64,000 nt of DNA from Aliarcobacter cryaerophilus ATCC 43158 (GTDB lineage Bacteria; Campylobacterota; Campylobacteria; Campylobacterales; Arcobacteraceae): assembly GCF_003660105.1 (NCBI RefSeq), contig NZ_CP032823.1, positions 1,736,001 to 1,800,000 on the forward strand, in the 5' to 3' direction. Numbering within the stretch: the stretch's first letter is position 1; each line of letters starts with the position of its first letter. This document shows, in pieces, positions 54,404 through 63,613 of this stretch. The notes under the pieces are model-generated. The model saw nothing but the letters and a program-made list of their open reading frames with translations, made no database searches and was not told where the DNA came from. Position numbers and translations under genes: made by a program.

Positions 54404-55180
54404 TTAGAATAATCCAGAGATTTGATTTGCAATCTGTTTTTCTAAAATTGGTGTTGCTTCTTGTAAAGTTAAATTCATCTTTGTAGCTTCTGCTAACATT
54501 ACTGTTTTATACTCTTTTCTCTCTTCTTCATAATATTGAGTTTTATCATTGGCAATATTTGAATTAATCTGTCCAGTAGCATCTGTATTTCTAACATCTC
54601 CACCAAAACTATTTACAAATCCTGATTTTTTACTATCTCTTACATTTGCTTGAGCAGCTACTGTTGAATTTTGAGTCAACACTGAGCCTTTTGATCTCTC
54701 TTTTATTAATATATCAACTTGCATTTGATAAATAGTATCTTCTGTTGCTTTACCAATAAGTCCACCAATTACAGCAGCTCCTAATCCAACTCCAATAGCT
54801 TGTCCTGCTCCACCATGGTTATATCCAGAAACACCTGCTCCAACAGCTCCTGCTCCCAAAGCAGCTCCAGCTACATTATTTTCTTGCTTTCTATCACAAT
54901 AAAGTACATTTACCATCAAAATATATGTAGCTTCATCTGGGTCATCTACTACTTTATAACCTTTTGCTTGAAGTTCGTTTGATAAACTTTTCTCAAGATT
55001 TATTGGCTGTCCGCTAGTATTTTTACTAGATATAAATACTGTTCTTAACTCTTTTTTAACTGGGTCAATAAATACACTTTGAGACATTCTTACATTAGTT
55101 TGTAACTCTGTCGTTGCACATCCACTAAATAGTGTTGAAGCTAAAACTATACTTAGTGTAAAATTTCTAATTTTTTTCAT
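54404..55180 (-). CDS. TraT-family lipoprotein
   Basis: 258 residues. The signal ends in LFSGC (Cys21). The mature part matches TraT, the surface-exclusion and complement-resistance lipoprotein of conjugative plasmids, throughout: VRMSQSVFIDPVKKELRTVF (in part), a long glycine/alanine stretch AAVIGGLIGKATEDTIYQMQ (in part), and EATPILEKQIANQISGLF at the end. TraT oligomerises in the outer membrane and interferes with mating-pair formation and complement. Here the gene is chromosomal and not beside other transfer genes. Confidence 0.88.
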   Translation of the reverse strand: MKKIRNFTLSIVLASTLFSGCATTELQTNVRMSQSVFIDPVKKELRTVFISSKNTSGQPINLEKSLSNELQAKGYKVVDDPDEATYILMVNVLYCDRKQENNVAGAALGAGAVGAGVSGYNHGGAGQAIGVGLGAAVIGGLIGKATEDTIYQMQVDILIKERSKGSVLTQNSTVAAQANVRDSKKSGFVNSFGGDVRNTDATGQINSNIANDKTQYYEEERKEYKTVMLAEATKMNLTLQEATPILEKQIANQISGLF

Positions 55181-55245
55181 TATATTCTCCTAAAAAATAT
55201 TCAATATCAAATATTATATTTAAATTTTATTAACTATCTCTTATG

Positions 55246-56574
55246 TTAAACTTTAACTAAAATAGTACTATAAGGATTATAAAGTACATTTGCTCCATGT
55301 TGAATTTTGACATTTCTTCTTTGAGTAAAATCAACTTCGTAATTACCACCAAAATCTACACTAAACTTTGCACATAAAATTGCTGCTTTTTCTATTATAT
55401 TTTGTGGTAATTCTTTTTTACTATTTTGTACAATAACATGACAAGATGGTCTATCTTTTAGATGAAACCAGAAATCACTAGCTTTTGAATTTTCAAGCAA
55501 ATAGATATTTTCTCGCTCATTAGCACCCAACATTATTTTAAAACCTTCAAAAAAGAAACTCTCACAATTTTGAGCTTTTTTTGTTTTTATCTGATTTTTC
55601 TCTTTTTTTGGAGATAAAAATTCACACTCATCAATCGAACTTGCATTTTGAAGATTTAATCTTAATTTTTTTAAGAAATCTAATTTATCTTTTAAGTTAT
55701 TCTCTTCAATAGTTATATTAATAGCTTTTTGTTTAAATTTTTTTGCTTTTTTAAATAAATCATTTGTAAAAATAGTTGGATTTTTCATATTCTCAAGCTC
55801 TATAATTATTAATTTACCATTATAATCTTCAATTTTTAACTCTTTTTGATAAGCTTTTATAGTATGCAAATTTGCTAAAATTAGATTTGCTTTTGTATAT
55901 GTATCTTCTGACTCTTTTTCTAAATCCTCTTTTTTTGGTAAAGAGTATAGAATTTTTTCTAATTTTTTAATATTTCTATCAATATTTGAAATCTTCTGTT
56001 TTTTAATATTTTCTAAATTCTCTTTAACTTGTTCTTCATAAACTTGATATAAATAATCTTCTATATTTTCTATTTCATAATCTTTTGGTACAAAATCTTT
56101 TTTTGGAATTTCTTCAAGTTTTACTCCAACTTTTACAACTCTAAAAGATGAATATTCATCAATATGTCTTAAAGCTTCCAAAATAGTTCTATTTTCATCT
56201 AAAATTATAACATTTGTATATTTTCCAGTAAATTCGAGCTGTAAAATCAAATTCTCCTTTTTATAAGATGAACTTGAATTTACCTTTATATTTATAATTT
56301 TATCGTTATTATAAATCCCAATACTCTCGATTTTTGAATTTGTAAACTTTTTTTGAAGCACCACATCAAAAGGAGCATTAAAATCTTTTTTTAAAGATAT
56401 TTGTTCTTTTGATTTAAATATTTTTGCATTTGATTTATTTAAATCAAAGTAGATAATATTTTTATTATTAAATTCAATTATAATTATATTGTTATCAACT
56501 CTTTTTATAAACTTTATATTTTGTCCATTTTCACTTAGATAATCAACAATTTTTTTTAAAATATTGTATTGCAA
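55246..56574 (-). CDS. NFACT-family (RqcH/FbpA-like) protein
   Basis: 442 residues. NFACT-N (about 1-190), a helical coiled middle (about 190-320) and the NFACT-R-like C-terminal domain with ENSKASDFWFHLKDRPSCHV (in part) are visible. RqcH relatives add alanine tails to nascent chains on stalled 50S subunits. Campylobacterota homologues are shorter, so the role is inferred. Start is TTG with AAGAGTAAAAA before it. Confidence 0.8.
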   Translation of the reverse strand: MQYNILKKIVDYLSENGQNIKFIKRVDNNIIIIEFNNKNIIYFDLNKSNAKIFKSKEQISLKKDFNAPFDVVLQKKFTNSKIESIGIYNNDKIINIKVNSSSSYKKENLILQLEFTGKYTNVIILDENRTILEALRHIDEYSSFRVVKVGVKLEEIPKKDFVPKDYEIENIEDYLYQVYEEQVKENLENIKKQKISNIDRNIKKLEKILYSLPKKEDLEKESEDTYTKANLILANLHTIKAYQKELKIEDYNGKLIIIELENMKNPTIFTNDLFKKAKKFKQKAINITIEENNLKDKLDFLKKLRLNLQNASSIDECEFLSPKKEKNQIKTKKAQNCESFFFEGFKIMLGANERENIYLLENSKASDFWFHLKDRPSCHVIVQNSKKELPQNIIEKAAILCAKFSVDFGGNYEVDFTQRRNVKIQHGANVLYNPYSTILVKV

Positions 56575-56622
56575 TTTTTACTCTTTTTTTATAAATTTCA
56601 GACACTTTTTATATCTAAAGGT

Positions 56623-56628
56623 TATAAT
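56623..56628 (+). promoter_or_regulatory. -10 box for the small periplasmic protein
   Basis: TATAAT in AGGTTATAATTGTAGC, about 30 bp before the ATG; AGGAGAATAGT is the ribosome binding site. Confidence 0.6.
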
Positions 56629-56657
56629 TGTAGCTAAATTTAATTTAGGAGAATAGT

Positions 56658-56978
56658 ATGAAACTATTAAAGATATTAGCAGCTTCAACTTTAGCCTTAG
56701 CTATTGCTTCAACTTCAGCTTTTGCGGATGTGCAAAAAGGACAAAAAGCATTTATTAAATTCCTAAAAGAACCTTGTGGGATGGATGGAGCAAAATTTGC
56801 TTTAAAACATACGCAAGAGGAGTGGAGAAAAATAAAAGCAGATGGAACAGCTGAAGCTGAGATTATAAAAATTTGTCCAAATGTAAAATCTGGAGATATA
56901 AAAGAGAGTTTACTTGAGCATGTTATGGATTTCTCTATTGAGTTTGCAAGTGATTCAGGAAATGTTCCTTCTTGCTAA
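56658..56978 (+). CDS. Small exported protein, cytochrome-like but without a haem motif
   Basis: 106 residues. Sec signal peptide (1-23, STSAFA then DVQKG) and a mature protein of about 83 residues. EPCGMDGAKFALKHTQEEW looks like a class I cytochrome c in which the CxxCH motif is missing; only Cys40, Cys73 and Cys106 remain. It may carry a disulfide or bind a metal. Single-gene unit with its own promoter; the family is unknown to me. Confidence 0.75.
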   Translation: MKLLKILAASTLALAIASTSAFADVQKGQKAFIKFLKEPCGMDGAKFALKHTQEEWRKIKADGTAEAEIIKICPNVKSGDIKESLLEHVMDFSIEFASDSGNVPSC

Positions 56979-57010
56979 TTTTTAAATTATAAAGGTAGTT
57001 AAATCTATCT

Positions 57011-57517
57011 TTATAAAGACAATCTATCATATTTTGAAACTATTATTTCAGATAAATCTATCATTTTTATATTCATAATTTTATAATCAATATCACTCAT
57101 TTTTATTAAAAACTTATCATAAATAGCTGAATATGGATACAGTGTAAAAAAGATAAATTCTTTGCTAGTTGACTCTTTATTTAACTCTTTAAACCAAAGG
57201 GCTAAAATTGAAAAATATAAAAGTGATGGATTAAACTCTTCATTTTGCTTAAGATTTTTTTCAAGCTCTTTTGAAATAAAGTTATAACATTTTAAAATAG
57301 CTTTTACTCTAAAGTTCTTTTGATTATCTATATAATATTTTGGTTCATATAAAATATTTGAAAGTTGTTTTAAAATATCACTATTAATAGTTTCAAACTC
57401 ATAATAAAGATCCAAATCTGACTTTGTTTTTGGCTTTACATCTTTATATGTATTTATTAAGTCTCTACAAAATAGTAACAATGCTTCCGTTTTTATTTTA
57501 GAAATATTTAAAATCAT
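57011..57517 (-). CDS. Hypothetical protein
   Basis: 168 residues, mainly helical, no signal peptide, no membrane segment, no recognised domain. It begins MILNISKIKTEALLLFC and has a hydrophobic patch in the middle (FNPSLLYFSILALWFK). It is convergent with the small exported protein and divergent from thrS. Composition is like its neighbours. Confidence 0.7.
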   Translation of the reverse strand: MILNISKIKTEALLLFCRDLINTYKDVKPKTKSDLDLYYEFETINSDILKQLSNILYEPKYYIDNQKNFRVKAILKCYNFISKELEKNLKQNEEFNPSLLYFSILALWFKELNKESTSKEFIFFTLYPYSAIYDKFLIKMSDIDYKIMNIKMIDLSEIIVSKYDRLSL

Positions 57518-57626
57518 AAATAAATTGTAACTAAATCTTACTAAAATAACTATCTGCTTTATATTGTTTAAGTTTTTTTAAGATAGAATATTTGTATTTT
57601 ATAAAACTTTGAAAAAAAGGAAAATA

Positions 57627-59435
57627 TTGGAACAAATTGGTTTATTATATGATGGTCAAATTTATGACCTTCAGACTGCGGAAGCTTTAAATATCAAAGG
57701 AGATATTATAAAAGCCGATGACTCAAAAGAGTCTTTAGAGATTTTAAGACACTCATGCGCTCATATGATGGCTCAAGCTATCAAAGAACTTTATCCTGAA
57801 GCAAAATTCTTTGTTGGACCTGTTGTAAAAGAAGGTTTTTATTATGACTTTAAAGTAGAAAGTAAAATCTCAGATGAAGATTTACCAGCTATTGAAAAGA
57901 AAATGAAAGAAATTGCAGATAGAAAACTACCTATTACTAGACATGAAACTACAAAAGAAGAGTTTTACGAAAAATTCAAAAATGATGAATTAAAACAAGC
58001 TGTTCTAAAAAACATTAAAGATGACACTTTAACAATTTACAAACAAGGTGATTTTGAAGACTTATGTAGAGGTCCTCACTTACCAAATACAAGAATGATT
58101 CGAAGTTTTAAACTAACAAGAGTTGCTGGTGCATATCTTGGTGGTGATGAAAAAAATGAGATGATTACTAGAATTTATGGTATTGCATTTTTTGATAAAC
58201 AAGCTTTATTTGATTATACAAAAATGATTGAAGAAGCTAAAAAAAGAGACCATAGAAAACTTGGAACTGAACTTGAACTTTTCACATTTAATGATGATGT
58301 TGGTGCTGGTCTTCCTATGTGGTTGCCAAATGGTGCAAGATTAAGAAGTAAACTTGAACATCTTTTATATAAAGCTCACAGAGTAAGAGGATATGAACCA
58401 GTTCGAGGACCTGAAATCTTAAAAGCGGAAATGTGGAAAATCTCAGGACATTATGCAAACTATAAAGAAAATATGTATTTTACTACTATTGATGAGCAAG
58501 AGTATGGAATTAAACCAATGAACTGCGTTGGGCATATTCAAATATTTAAAAATAGTTTAGTTTCATATAAAGATTTACCAAAAAAACTTTTTGAATATGG
58601 GGTTGTTCATAGACATGAAATGTCAGGAGCAATGCATGGATTATTTAGAGTTAGAGAATTTACTCAAGATGATTCACATATATTTTGTACACAAGACCAA
58701 ATAAAAGAAGTGATATTTGAAGTATTAGAGTTTGTTGATTCACTTCTTAAAATGTTTGATTTTAAATATGAAATTGAAGTTTCTACAAAACCTGAAAAAG
58801 CAATTGGTGATGATATTTTCTGGGAAAAAACAACTGCTGGAATTATGGATGCTTTAAATGAAAAAAATATTGAATATGGAATTGATGAAGGTGGTGGAGC
58901 ATTTTATGGTCCAAAAATCGACATTAAAATCCTAGATGCAATAGGTAGAAAATGGCAATGTGGAACAGTTCAAGTAGATATGAATTTGCCATCAAGATTT
59001 AATGCTGAATTTATCAATGACAAAGGTGAAAAAGAACAACCAGTTATGATTCACAGAGCAATTCTAGGTTCATTTGAGAGATTTATTGGAATTTTAACTG
59101 AACATTGTGCTGGTGAATTTCCATTTGTTATTGCACCAACTCAAGTTATTTTTGTTCCAATTGCTGATTCTCATATTGAATATGCAAAAGAGTTACAAAG
59201 AGATTTAGTAGAAGATGGTATCGATTCTAAAATATTTAGTATGAACGAAAGTTTAAATAAAAGAATTAGAATGGCAGAAAAAGAGAGAGTTCCAATGATA
59301 GTTGTAATTGGAGATGAAGAGGTTGCTAATAAATCTATTGCTTTAAGAAATAGAAGAACAAGAGAACAATCAAATTTAAGTAAGCAAGATTTTATTGACT
59401 TACTAAACAAAATAAACAAGGAGAGTAGAATTTGA
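57627..59435 (+). CDS. thrS: Threonyl-tRNA synthetase
   Basis: 602 residues from the TTG at 57627, chosen because AAAGGAAAATA precedes it; a TTG six codons upstream lacks one. The editing domain ([20 protein letters not shown]), the class II catalytic core ([27 protein letters not shown] in part, [16 protein letters not shown]) and the anticodon-binding domain are visible. It starts the standard thrS-infC-rpmI-rplT order. Confidence 0.96.
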   Translation: MEQIGLLYDGQIYDLQTAEALNIKGDIIKADDSKESLEILRHSCAHMMAQAIKELYPEAKFFVGPVVKEGFYYDFKVESKISDEDLPAIEKKMKEIADRKLPITRHETTKEEFYEKFKNDELKQAVLKNIKDDTLTIYKQGDFEDLCRGPHLPNTRMIRSFKLTRVAGAYLGGDEKNEMITRIYGIAFFDKQALFDYTKMIEEAKKRDHRKLGTELELFTFNDDVGAGLPMWLPNGARLRSKLEHLLYKAHRVRGYEPVRGPEILKAEMWKISGHYANYKENMYFTTIDEQEYGIKPMNCVGHIQIFKNSLVSYKDLPKKLFEYGVVHRHEMSGAMHGLFRVREFTQDDSHIFCTQDQIKEVIFEVLEFVDSLLKMFDFKYEIEVSTKPEKAIGDDIFWEKTTAGIMDALNEKNIEYGIDEGGGAFYGPKIDIKILDAIGRKWQCGTVQVDMNLPSRFNAEFINDKGEKEQPVMIHRAILGSFERFIGILTEHCAGEFPFVIAPTQVIFVPIADSHIEYAKELQRDLVEDGIDSKIFSMNESLNKRIRMAEKERVPMIVVIGDEEVANKSIALRNRRTREQSNLSKQDFIDLLNKINKESRI

Positions 59436-59959
59436 GTAGAGATAATAAAAAATCAGATGTAATTATGAATGAGGATATTAGTGCAAAAGAGTTAAGATGT
59501 ACAAGTGATAGTGGTGAAAATTATGGAATTATTCCTACTGCTCAGGCTCTTGCCATTGCAGATGAAGCTGGACTTGATTTAGTTCTTATAGCAGCAGATG
59601 CTATTCCTCCTGTTGCAAAGATTATGGACTACAGTAAATTCAAATATCAACAAGAGAAAAAGAAAAAAGAGGCAAAGAAAAACCAGAAAATAGTAGTTGT
59701 TAAAGAGATAAAGCTATCTGTAAAAATTGCTGAAAATGATATAAACTATAAAGTAAAACATGCAATTGAGTTTTTAGAAGAAGGAAATCATGTAAAGTTC
59801 AGAGTTTTCCTAAAAGGTAGAGAGATGGCAAACCCTGAAGCTGGTGTTGAAGTTTTAAGAAGAGTTTGGGCTATGATTGAAGATATAGCAATTATGGACA
59901 AAGATCCAAAACTAGAAGGTAGATATGTAAATCTTCTTGTAACTCCTAAAAAAGATTAG
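59432..59959 (+). CDS. infC: Translation initiation factor IF-3
   Basis: 175 residues. N-domain ends in [20 protein letters not shown], followed by the C-domain with [18 protein letters not shown] (in part). IF-3 keeps 30S free and checks the start codon. The start is TTG with AAGGAGAGTAGAA, overlapping the thrS stop by 4 bp; IF-3 genes often use a non-ATG start as an autoregulatory device. Confidence 0.95.
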   Translation: MSRDNKKSDVIMNEDISAKELRCTSDSGENYGIIPTAQALAIADEAGLDLVLIAADAIPPVAKIMDYSKFKYQQEKKKKEAKKNQKIVVVKEIKLSVKIAENDINYKVKHAIEFLEEGNHVKFRVFLKGREMANPEAGVEVLRRVWAMIEDIAIMDKDPKLEGRYVNLLVTPKKD

Positions 59960-59976
59960 TTAAACTAATCTTTTTT
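59948..59976 (+). terminator. Hairpin at the infC stop codon
   Basis: Thirteen-bp perfect stem (AAAAAAGATTAGT / ACTAATCTTTTTT) with a 3-nt loop; the infC stop codon lies in the stem. The T-rich arm makes it a plausible terminator separating infC from rpmI. Confidence 0.7.
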
Positions 59977-60056
59977 AAACTATCTATAGAAAATAAAATA
60001 GCTATTTTAGTTATTCTTTTTTATATATTTTAATCATTTATTAATATTTTTTTGAG

Positions 60057-60062
60057 TATAAT
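60057..60062 (+). promoter_or_regulatory. -10 box for rpmI-rplT
   Basis: TATAAT in TTTGAGTATAATGCAAAA, 51 bp before rpmI, suggesting a promoter for the ribosomal protein pair after the infC hairpin. Confidence 0.6.
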
Positions 60063-60113
60063 GCAAAACTTTTTCACTATGAAAAATGCAAATTTATATG
60101 AAAGGATTTCTTT

Positions 60114-60311
60114 ATGCCAAAGATGAAAAGCGTTAAAGGTGCTGTTAAAAGATTTAAAGTAAAGAAAAATGGAACTATCAAAAGAGGTTCTGCTTTTAGA
60201 AGCCACATTTTAACTAAAAAAACGCAAAAAAGAAAAAGAAATTTGAGAGGACCACAAACTGTACATAGTACAAATGTTTCTGGAATTCTTTCAACTTTAT
60301 GTTTAGCGTAA
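60114..60311 (+). CDS. rpmI: 50S ribosomal protein L35
   Basis: 65 residues, standard L35 length, very basic. The opening [20 protein letters not shown] and the end [17 protein letters not shown] are family blocks. A 96-bp gap to rplT contains a short inverted repeat (GGATAAGTTCGGATAAATCC) that could be a regulatory leader. Confidence 0.96.
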   Translation: MPKMKSVKGAVKRFKVKKNGTIKRGSAFRSHILTKKTQKRKRNLRGPQTVHSTNVSGILSTLCLA

Positions 60312-60407
60312 TTACTAAAATATAGTAATTTTGTCCCTCCATATTATATGGATAAGTTCGGATAAATCCGACACCTTATTAAAAATAACGGTAAAGAAAG
60401 GAAAAAT

Positions 60408-60764
60408 ATGCCAAGAGTAAAAACTGGTGTTGTAAGAAGAAGAAGACACAAAAAAGTATTAAAACTAGCTAGAGGATTCTTTGGTGGAAGAAGAAAACAC
60501 TTTAGAAAAGCTAAAGAACAATTAGAAAGAAGTCTTGTTTATGCTTACAGAGATAGAAGACAGAAAAAAAGAGATATTAGAAAACTATGGATTATTAGAA
60601 TCAATGCAGCTTGTAGATTAAATGATATTAACTACTCAAGATTCATAAATGGTTTAAGATTATCAGGTATTGAGCTTGATAGAAAAATCTTAGCAAACCT
60701 TGCTATGAATGATTCTGCTGCATTTGCATCTTTAGTAGTATCTGCTAAAGCAGCACTTAAATAA
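60408..60764 (+). CDS. rplT: 50S ribosomal protein L20
   Basis: 118 residues, standard. [20 protein letters not shown] opens the chain, then [21 protein letters not shown]20 nucleates 50S assembly and represses its own operon in other bacteria. Strong AAAGAAAGGAAAAAT precedes the ATG. Confidence 0.97.
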   Translation: MPRVKTGVVRRRRHKKVLKLARGFFGGRRKHFRKAKEQLERSLVYAYRDRRQKKRDIRKLWIIRINAACRLNDINYSRFINGLRLSGIELDRKILANLAMNDSAAFASLVVSAKAALK

Positions 60765-60781
60765 TAAATTTGCATTAAAAT

Positions 60782-60815
60782 AAAAAAGGGAAGGTTTTAA
60801 TACCTTCCCTTTTTT
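60782..60815. terminator. Terminator of rplT
   Basis: Fourteen-bp perfect stem (AAAAAAGGGAAGGT / ACCTTCCCTTTTTT) with a 6-nt loop and a T-tract; also suitable for the convergent rhodanese gene on minus. Confidence 0.92.
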
Positions 60816-60839
60816 TATATCAAAAATAAATAAGCCTTT

Positions 60840-62021
60840 TTATTCTAAAGGCTCATTTACTTCAATTTTACAATTATTATCTTTACAATTTATATTTGCA
60901 TCAAAATAAAAAATCTCACTCATATCAATACCATCTTTTTTAAGTTTCATCCAAGCGTCAATAGATCTAGCTCCTGCACTACAATTAAAAATGATAGTTT
61001 TATTTTTAGGTAATTTTGAAACAATCTCTTTTGCTGAAAGCTTATCGGCTTCAATATTAATAGAACCCTTAATATTTCCCTTTTTAAACTCTTTTTCTGA
61101 TAATACATTTACGATTTGTATATATTCTGGAACTTTATTCTCAGTAATAAGAGCTTTTAACCACTCACCATCAATGCTTCCATCATCTTTTCCAAGTTTT
61201 GCACCATTTTTACTAAATTCTAGTTTTTGTTCTTTTTTTACTACATCAACTTTTTTTGAACTAGCTGTTGTTGGAAGAGATTGCTTTTTCCATTCAGGAA
61301 GACCTCCTGCATAAACAACAACATTTTTATATCCTAGTTTATAAAGTTTATCTGCAACTATATTTGATTTTTCACACTCATATCCTGCACAAAAAACTAC
61401 AATTTTTTCATCTTTATCAATAGGAAATCTTCCTACTAATTTATCAAAATTTGTATCAGGAATTGAAATGCTTCCTATAATAGTCTCTTGTAAATATTTA
61501 ACGTTTGGTCTTGCATCTACTAATAATGCACTATTATTTTCAAAATAAGCTCTAACAACTAATGTATCAACTTCTAAATAATCTTTTTTAGACCATTCAG
61601 GCTCACCAGCATTATAAACTTTAACATTCTTATGACCTTTTTTAATCAATAAATCTGCAACTATAGCACTTTTTGTGCAAGCATAACCACCACAAAATAC
61701 TATAATTTCTTTATCCTTTGATATATCAGCTATTTGTTTATAACCAGCTTCAAAATCAGTATCTGCAATATTCAAACTTGAAGGAATAGTTCCTCTTTGA
61801 TATTTAACTTGAGGTCTTGCATCAATTAAAATTGCTTCTACAGAACCTCTATTACCAACTCCAATCATTTTTTTCACATAATCAAAATCAACCTCTTTTA
61901 ACTTATGTTTTTTCATAAGCTCTTTTACTTCACTTGAAGGTTCTTTTAAATCGGCTATTTCTTCTGCATTTGCATAAAGAAATAGGAAAAAAACTGAGAA
62001 AAAAACTAATAACTTTTTCAT
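60840..62021 (-). CDS. Exported protein with three rhodanese domains
   Basis: 393 residues. A Sec signal (1-19, FFLFLYANA) leads to three rhodanese domains at about 45-150, 155-255 and 280-393. Active cysteines are visible in each: VFCGGYACTKS, VFCAGYECEKS and FNCSAGARS. Rhodaneses move sulfane sulfur between acceptors. It lies 25 bp after the SQR gene on the same strand, so the pair is probably one operon in sulfide/persulfide handling in the periplasm. Each domain keeps Cys, so all could be active. Confidence 0.85.
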   Translation of the reverse strand: MKKLLVFFSVFFLFLYANAEEIADLKEPSSEVKELMKKHKLKEVDFDYVKKMIGVGNRGSVEAILIDARPQVKYQRGTIPSSLNIADTDFEAGYKQIADISKDKEIIVFCGGYACTKSAIVADLLIKKGHKNVKVYNAGEPEWSKKDYLEVDTLVVRAYFENNSALLVDARPNVKYLQETIIGSISIPDTNFDKLVGRFPIDKDEKIVVFCAGYECEKSNIVADKLYKLGYKNVVVYAGGLPEWKKQSLPTTASSKKVDVVKKEQKLEFSKNGAKLGKDDGSIDGEWLKALITENKVPEYIQIVNVLSEKEFKKGNIKGSINIEADKLSAKEIVSKLPKNKTIIFNCSAGARSIDAWMKLKKDGIDMSEIFYFDANINCKDNNCKIEVNEPLE

Positions 62022-62046
62022 TTTATACTCCTAAATTAAATTTTAA

Positions 62047-63516
62047 TTATGCTTTTCCGCTTAACATTCCATGCATAGTCATAGGTTTTAACATATAAAC
62101 TTTCATTAACCACCAAATCCATCTCTCTTGAGTTGGATCCAAAGGAAATGATGGAGTTGGTTTTGCTGTCCAATCAAATTCTGCTAGCATTACTTTACCT
62201 ATATCTGTAATAAGTGGACAAACTGTATATCCACCAAAATATTGCGTTGGTTCTTTTCCTTCCATAACTGAAATCAAGTTATCAACTAATACTTTATATT
62301 GTTTTCTCACAGTTCCACCAGTTTTTCCCATAGGAACAGCTGCGATATCTCCTAGAGCAAAAATATTGTTATATTTTACATGTTGTAGTGTTTCTTTGTG
62401 CACAGGAACCCAGCCTCTTTCTGATCCTATTTCAGATTTTCCAATCTCATCTGGTGCTTTTTGTGGTGGTGTTATATGTAAAAAGTCAAAAGGTATTTCA
62501 ACTTTTTGATTCTTCTTAACAATTTCGTGTTCTTCTAAATCTTTATCATATTCACCTTTTTCTTCCCAGTGTTTATTAAATATTGCTATTTTTTTTGAAA
62601 TATCAACTTCAATTAAATTATGATTAAAATTCCACTTAATATCTCTTGCAATAAATTGTTTTTCAATTGCATCTGCATACTCTTTTACACTAAAAAGCTT
62701 GTCACTATTATCATAATATGTTAAATCAACATTTCCCCTAATATTCGCTTCATTAAGTCTTGAATTTAGCAAATAAATAACTTTTTTTGGTGCTCCACCA
62801 CATTTTACCGCTGTATTTGGAGCTGTAAAAACGGCTTTTAATTTTTCACCTGATTTTGCTTTTTCTATAAAAGATTGAGTTTGTTTCCACATATCTTCAG
62901 CACTATCAATATTATAAACAGATGTTATTCCATTATTACCAAAAACTTTTAGAATTTTAGAAGCATCTCCATTTGTATATGTTTCTCCTATTGCTTCAAG
63001 ACCTTTTATAGAACCAAAATCTAGAACAACTCCAGCTGCAACTATCATAAAATCATAATCTAAAATATCTCCAGAAGCCAAAGTAACTTTATTTGCTTCA
63101 GGATTAAAATCTACTGCTTTATCCTTAATTAAAGTTACTCCCTTTGGTAAAAAATCTTTTGTCTCATAAACTAGCTCATCTTTTGAAGAGTAAATTCCAC
63201 TTGCTAACAAAGTAGTTCCAGCTTGATATGATACAGATTTTGGATTTGGCTCAATTATTGTTATGTCAGGTTCACTTAAAGTGTTTGATAATCTAGCTGC
63301 TGTGGAAATACCAGCTAATCCTCCACCAATAATTAATATTTTTCCTTTTGCTTCACTAGCTTTTGCAATAGTTGCAGCTTGAGAATTCGTTCCTCCAGCT
63401 AAAAAAGCAGCTCCACCAAGACCTGCAAGCTTAAAAGCATCTCTTCTTGAAATTCCAGCTTTTTTTAGTTCACTATCAACTATTTCTAATGCTTTTTTCA
63501 TCTCATCATTTTTCAT
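62047..63516 (-). CDS. sqr: Type II sulfide:quinone oxidoreductase with Tat signal
   Basis: 489 residues. N terminus has the twin-arginine motif SRRDAFKLAGLG before a hydrophobic stretch, so export with bound FAD is likely. FAD-binding ILIIGGGLAGISTAARL follows. The redox cysteines sit in VKCGGAPKKVIYLL and YTVCPLITDIGKVMLAEF, matching mitochondrial SQOR (type II) rather than FccB. It would oxidise sulfide and pass electrons to quinone. The C-terminal part (WIWWLMKVYMLKPM) is amphipathic and could anchor in the membrane. Confidence 0.85.
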   Translation of the reverse strand: MKNDEMKKALEIVDSELKKAGISRRDAFKLAGLGGAAFLAGGTNSQAATIAKASEAKGKILIIGGGLAGISTAARLSNTLSEPDITIIEPNPKSVSYQAGTTLLASGIYSSKDELVYETKDFLPKGVTLIKDKAVDFNPEANKVTLASGDILDYDFMIVAAGVVLDFGSIKGLEAIGETYTNGDASKILKVFGNNGITSVYNIDSAEDMWKQTQSFIEKAKSGEKLKAVFTAPNTAVKCGGAPKKVIYLLNSRLNEANIRGNVDLTYYDNSDKLFSVKEYADAIEKQFIARDIKWNFNHNLIEVDISKKIAIFNKHWEEKGEYDKDLEEHEIVKKNQKVEIPFDFLHITPPQKAPDEIGKSEIGSERGWVPVHKETLQHVKYNNIFALGDIAAVPMGKTGGTVRKQYKVLVDNLISVMEGKEPTQYFGGYTVCPLITDIGKVMLAEFDWTAKPTPSFPLDPTQERWIWWLMKVYMLKPMTMHGMLSGKA

Positions 63517-63613
63517 TGAAATTTCCTTTTGACAAAATATGAAATATATTATCTAAAAAATCATAACATTATACTTACCTAAAATAAGATATTATTTTAA
63601 AAAAGTTATTAGT

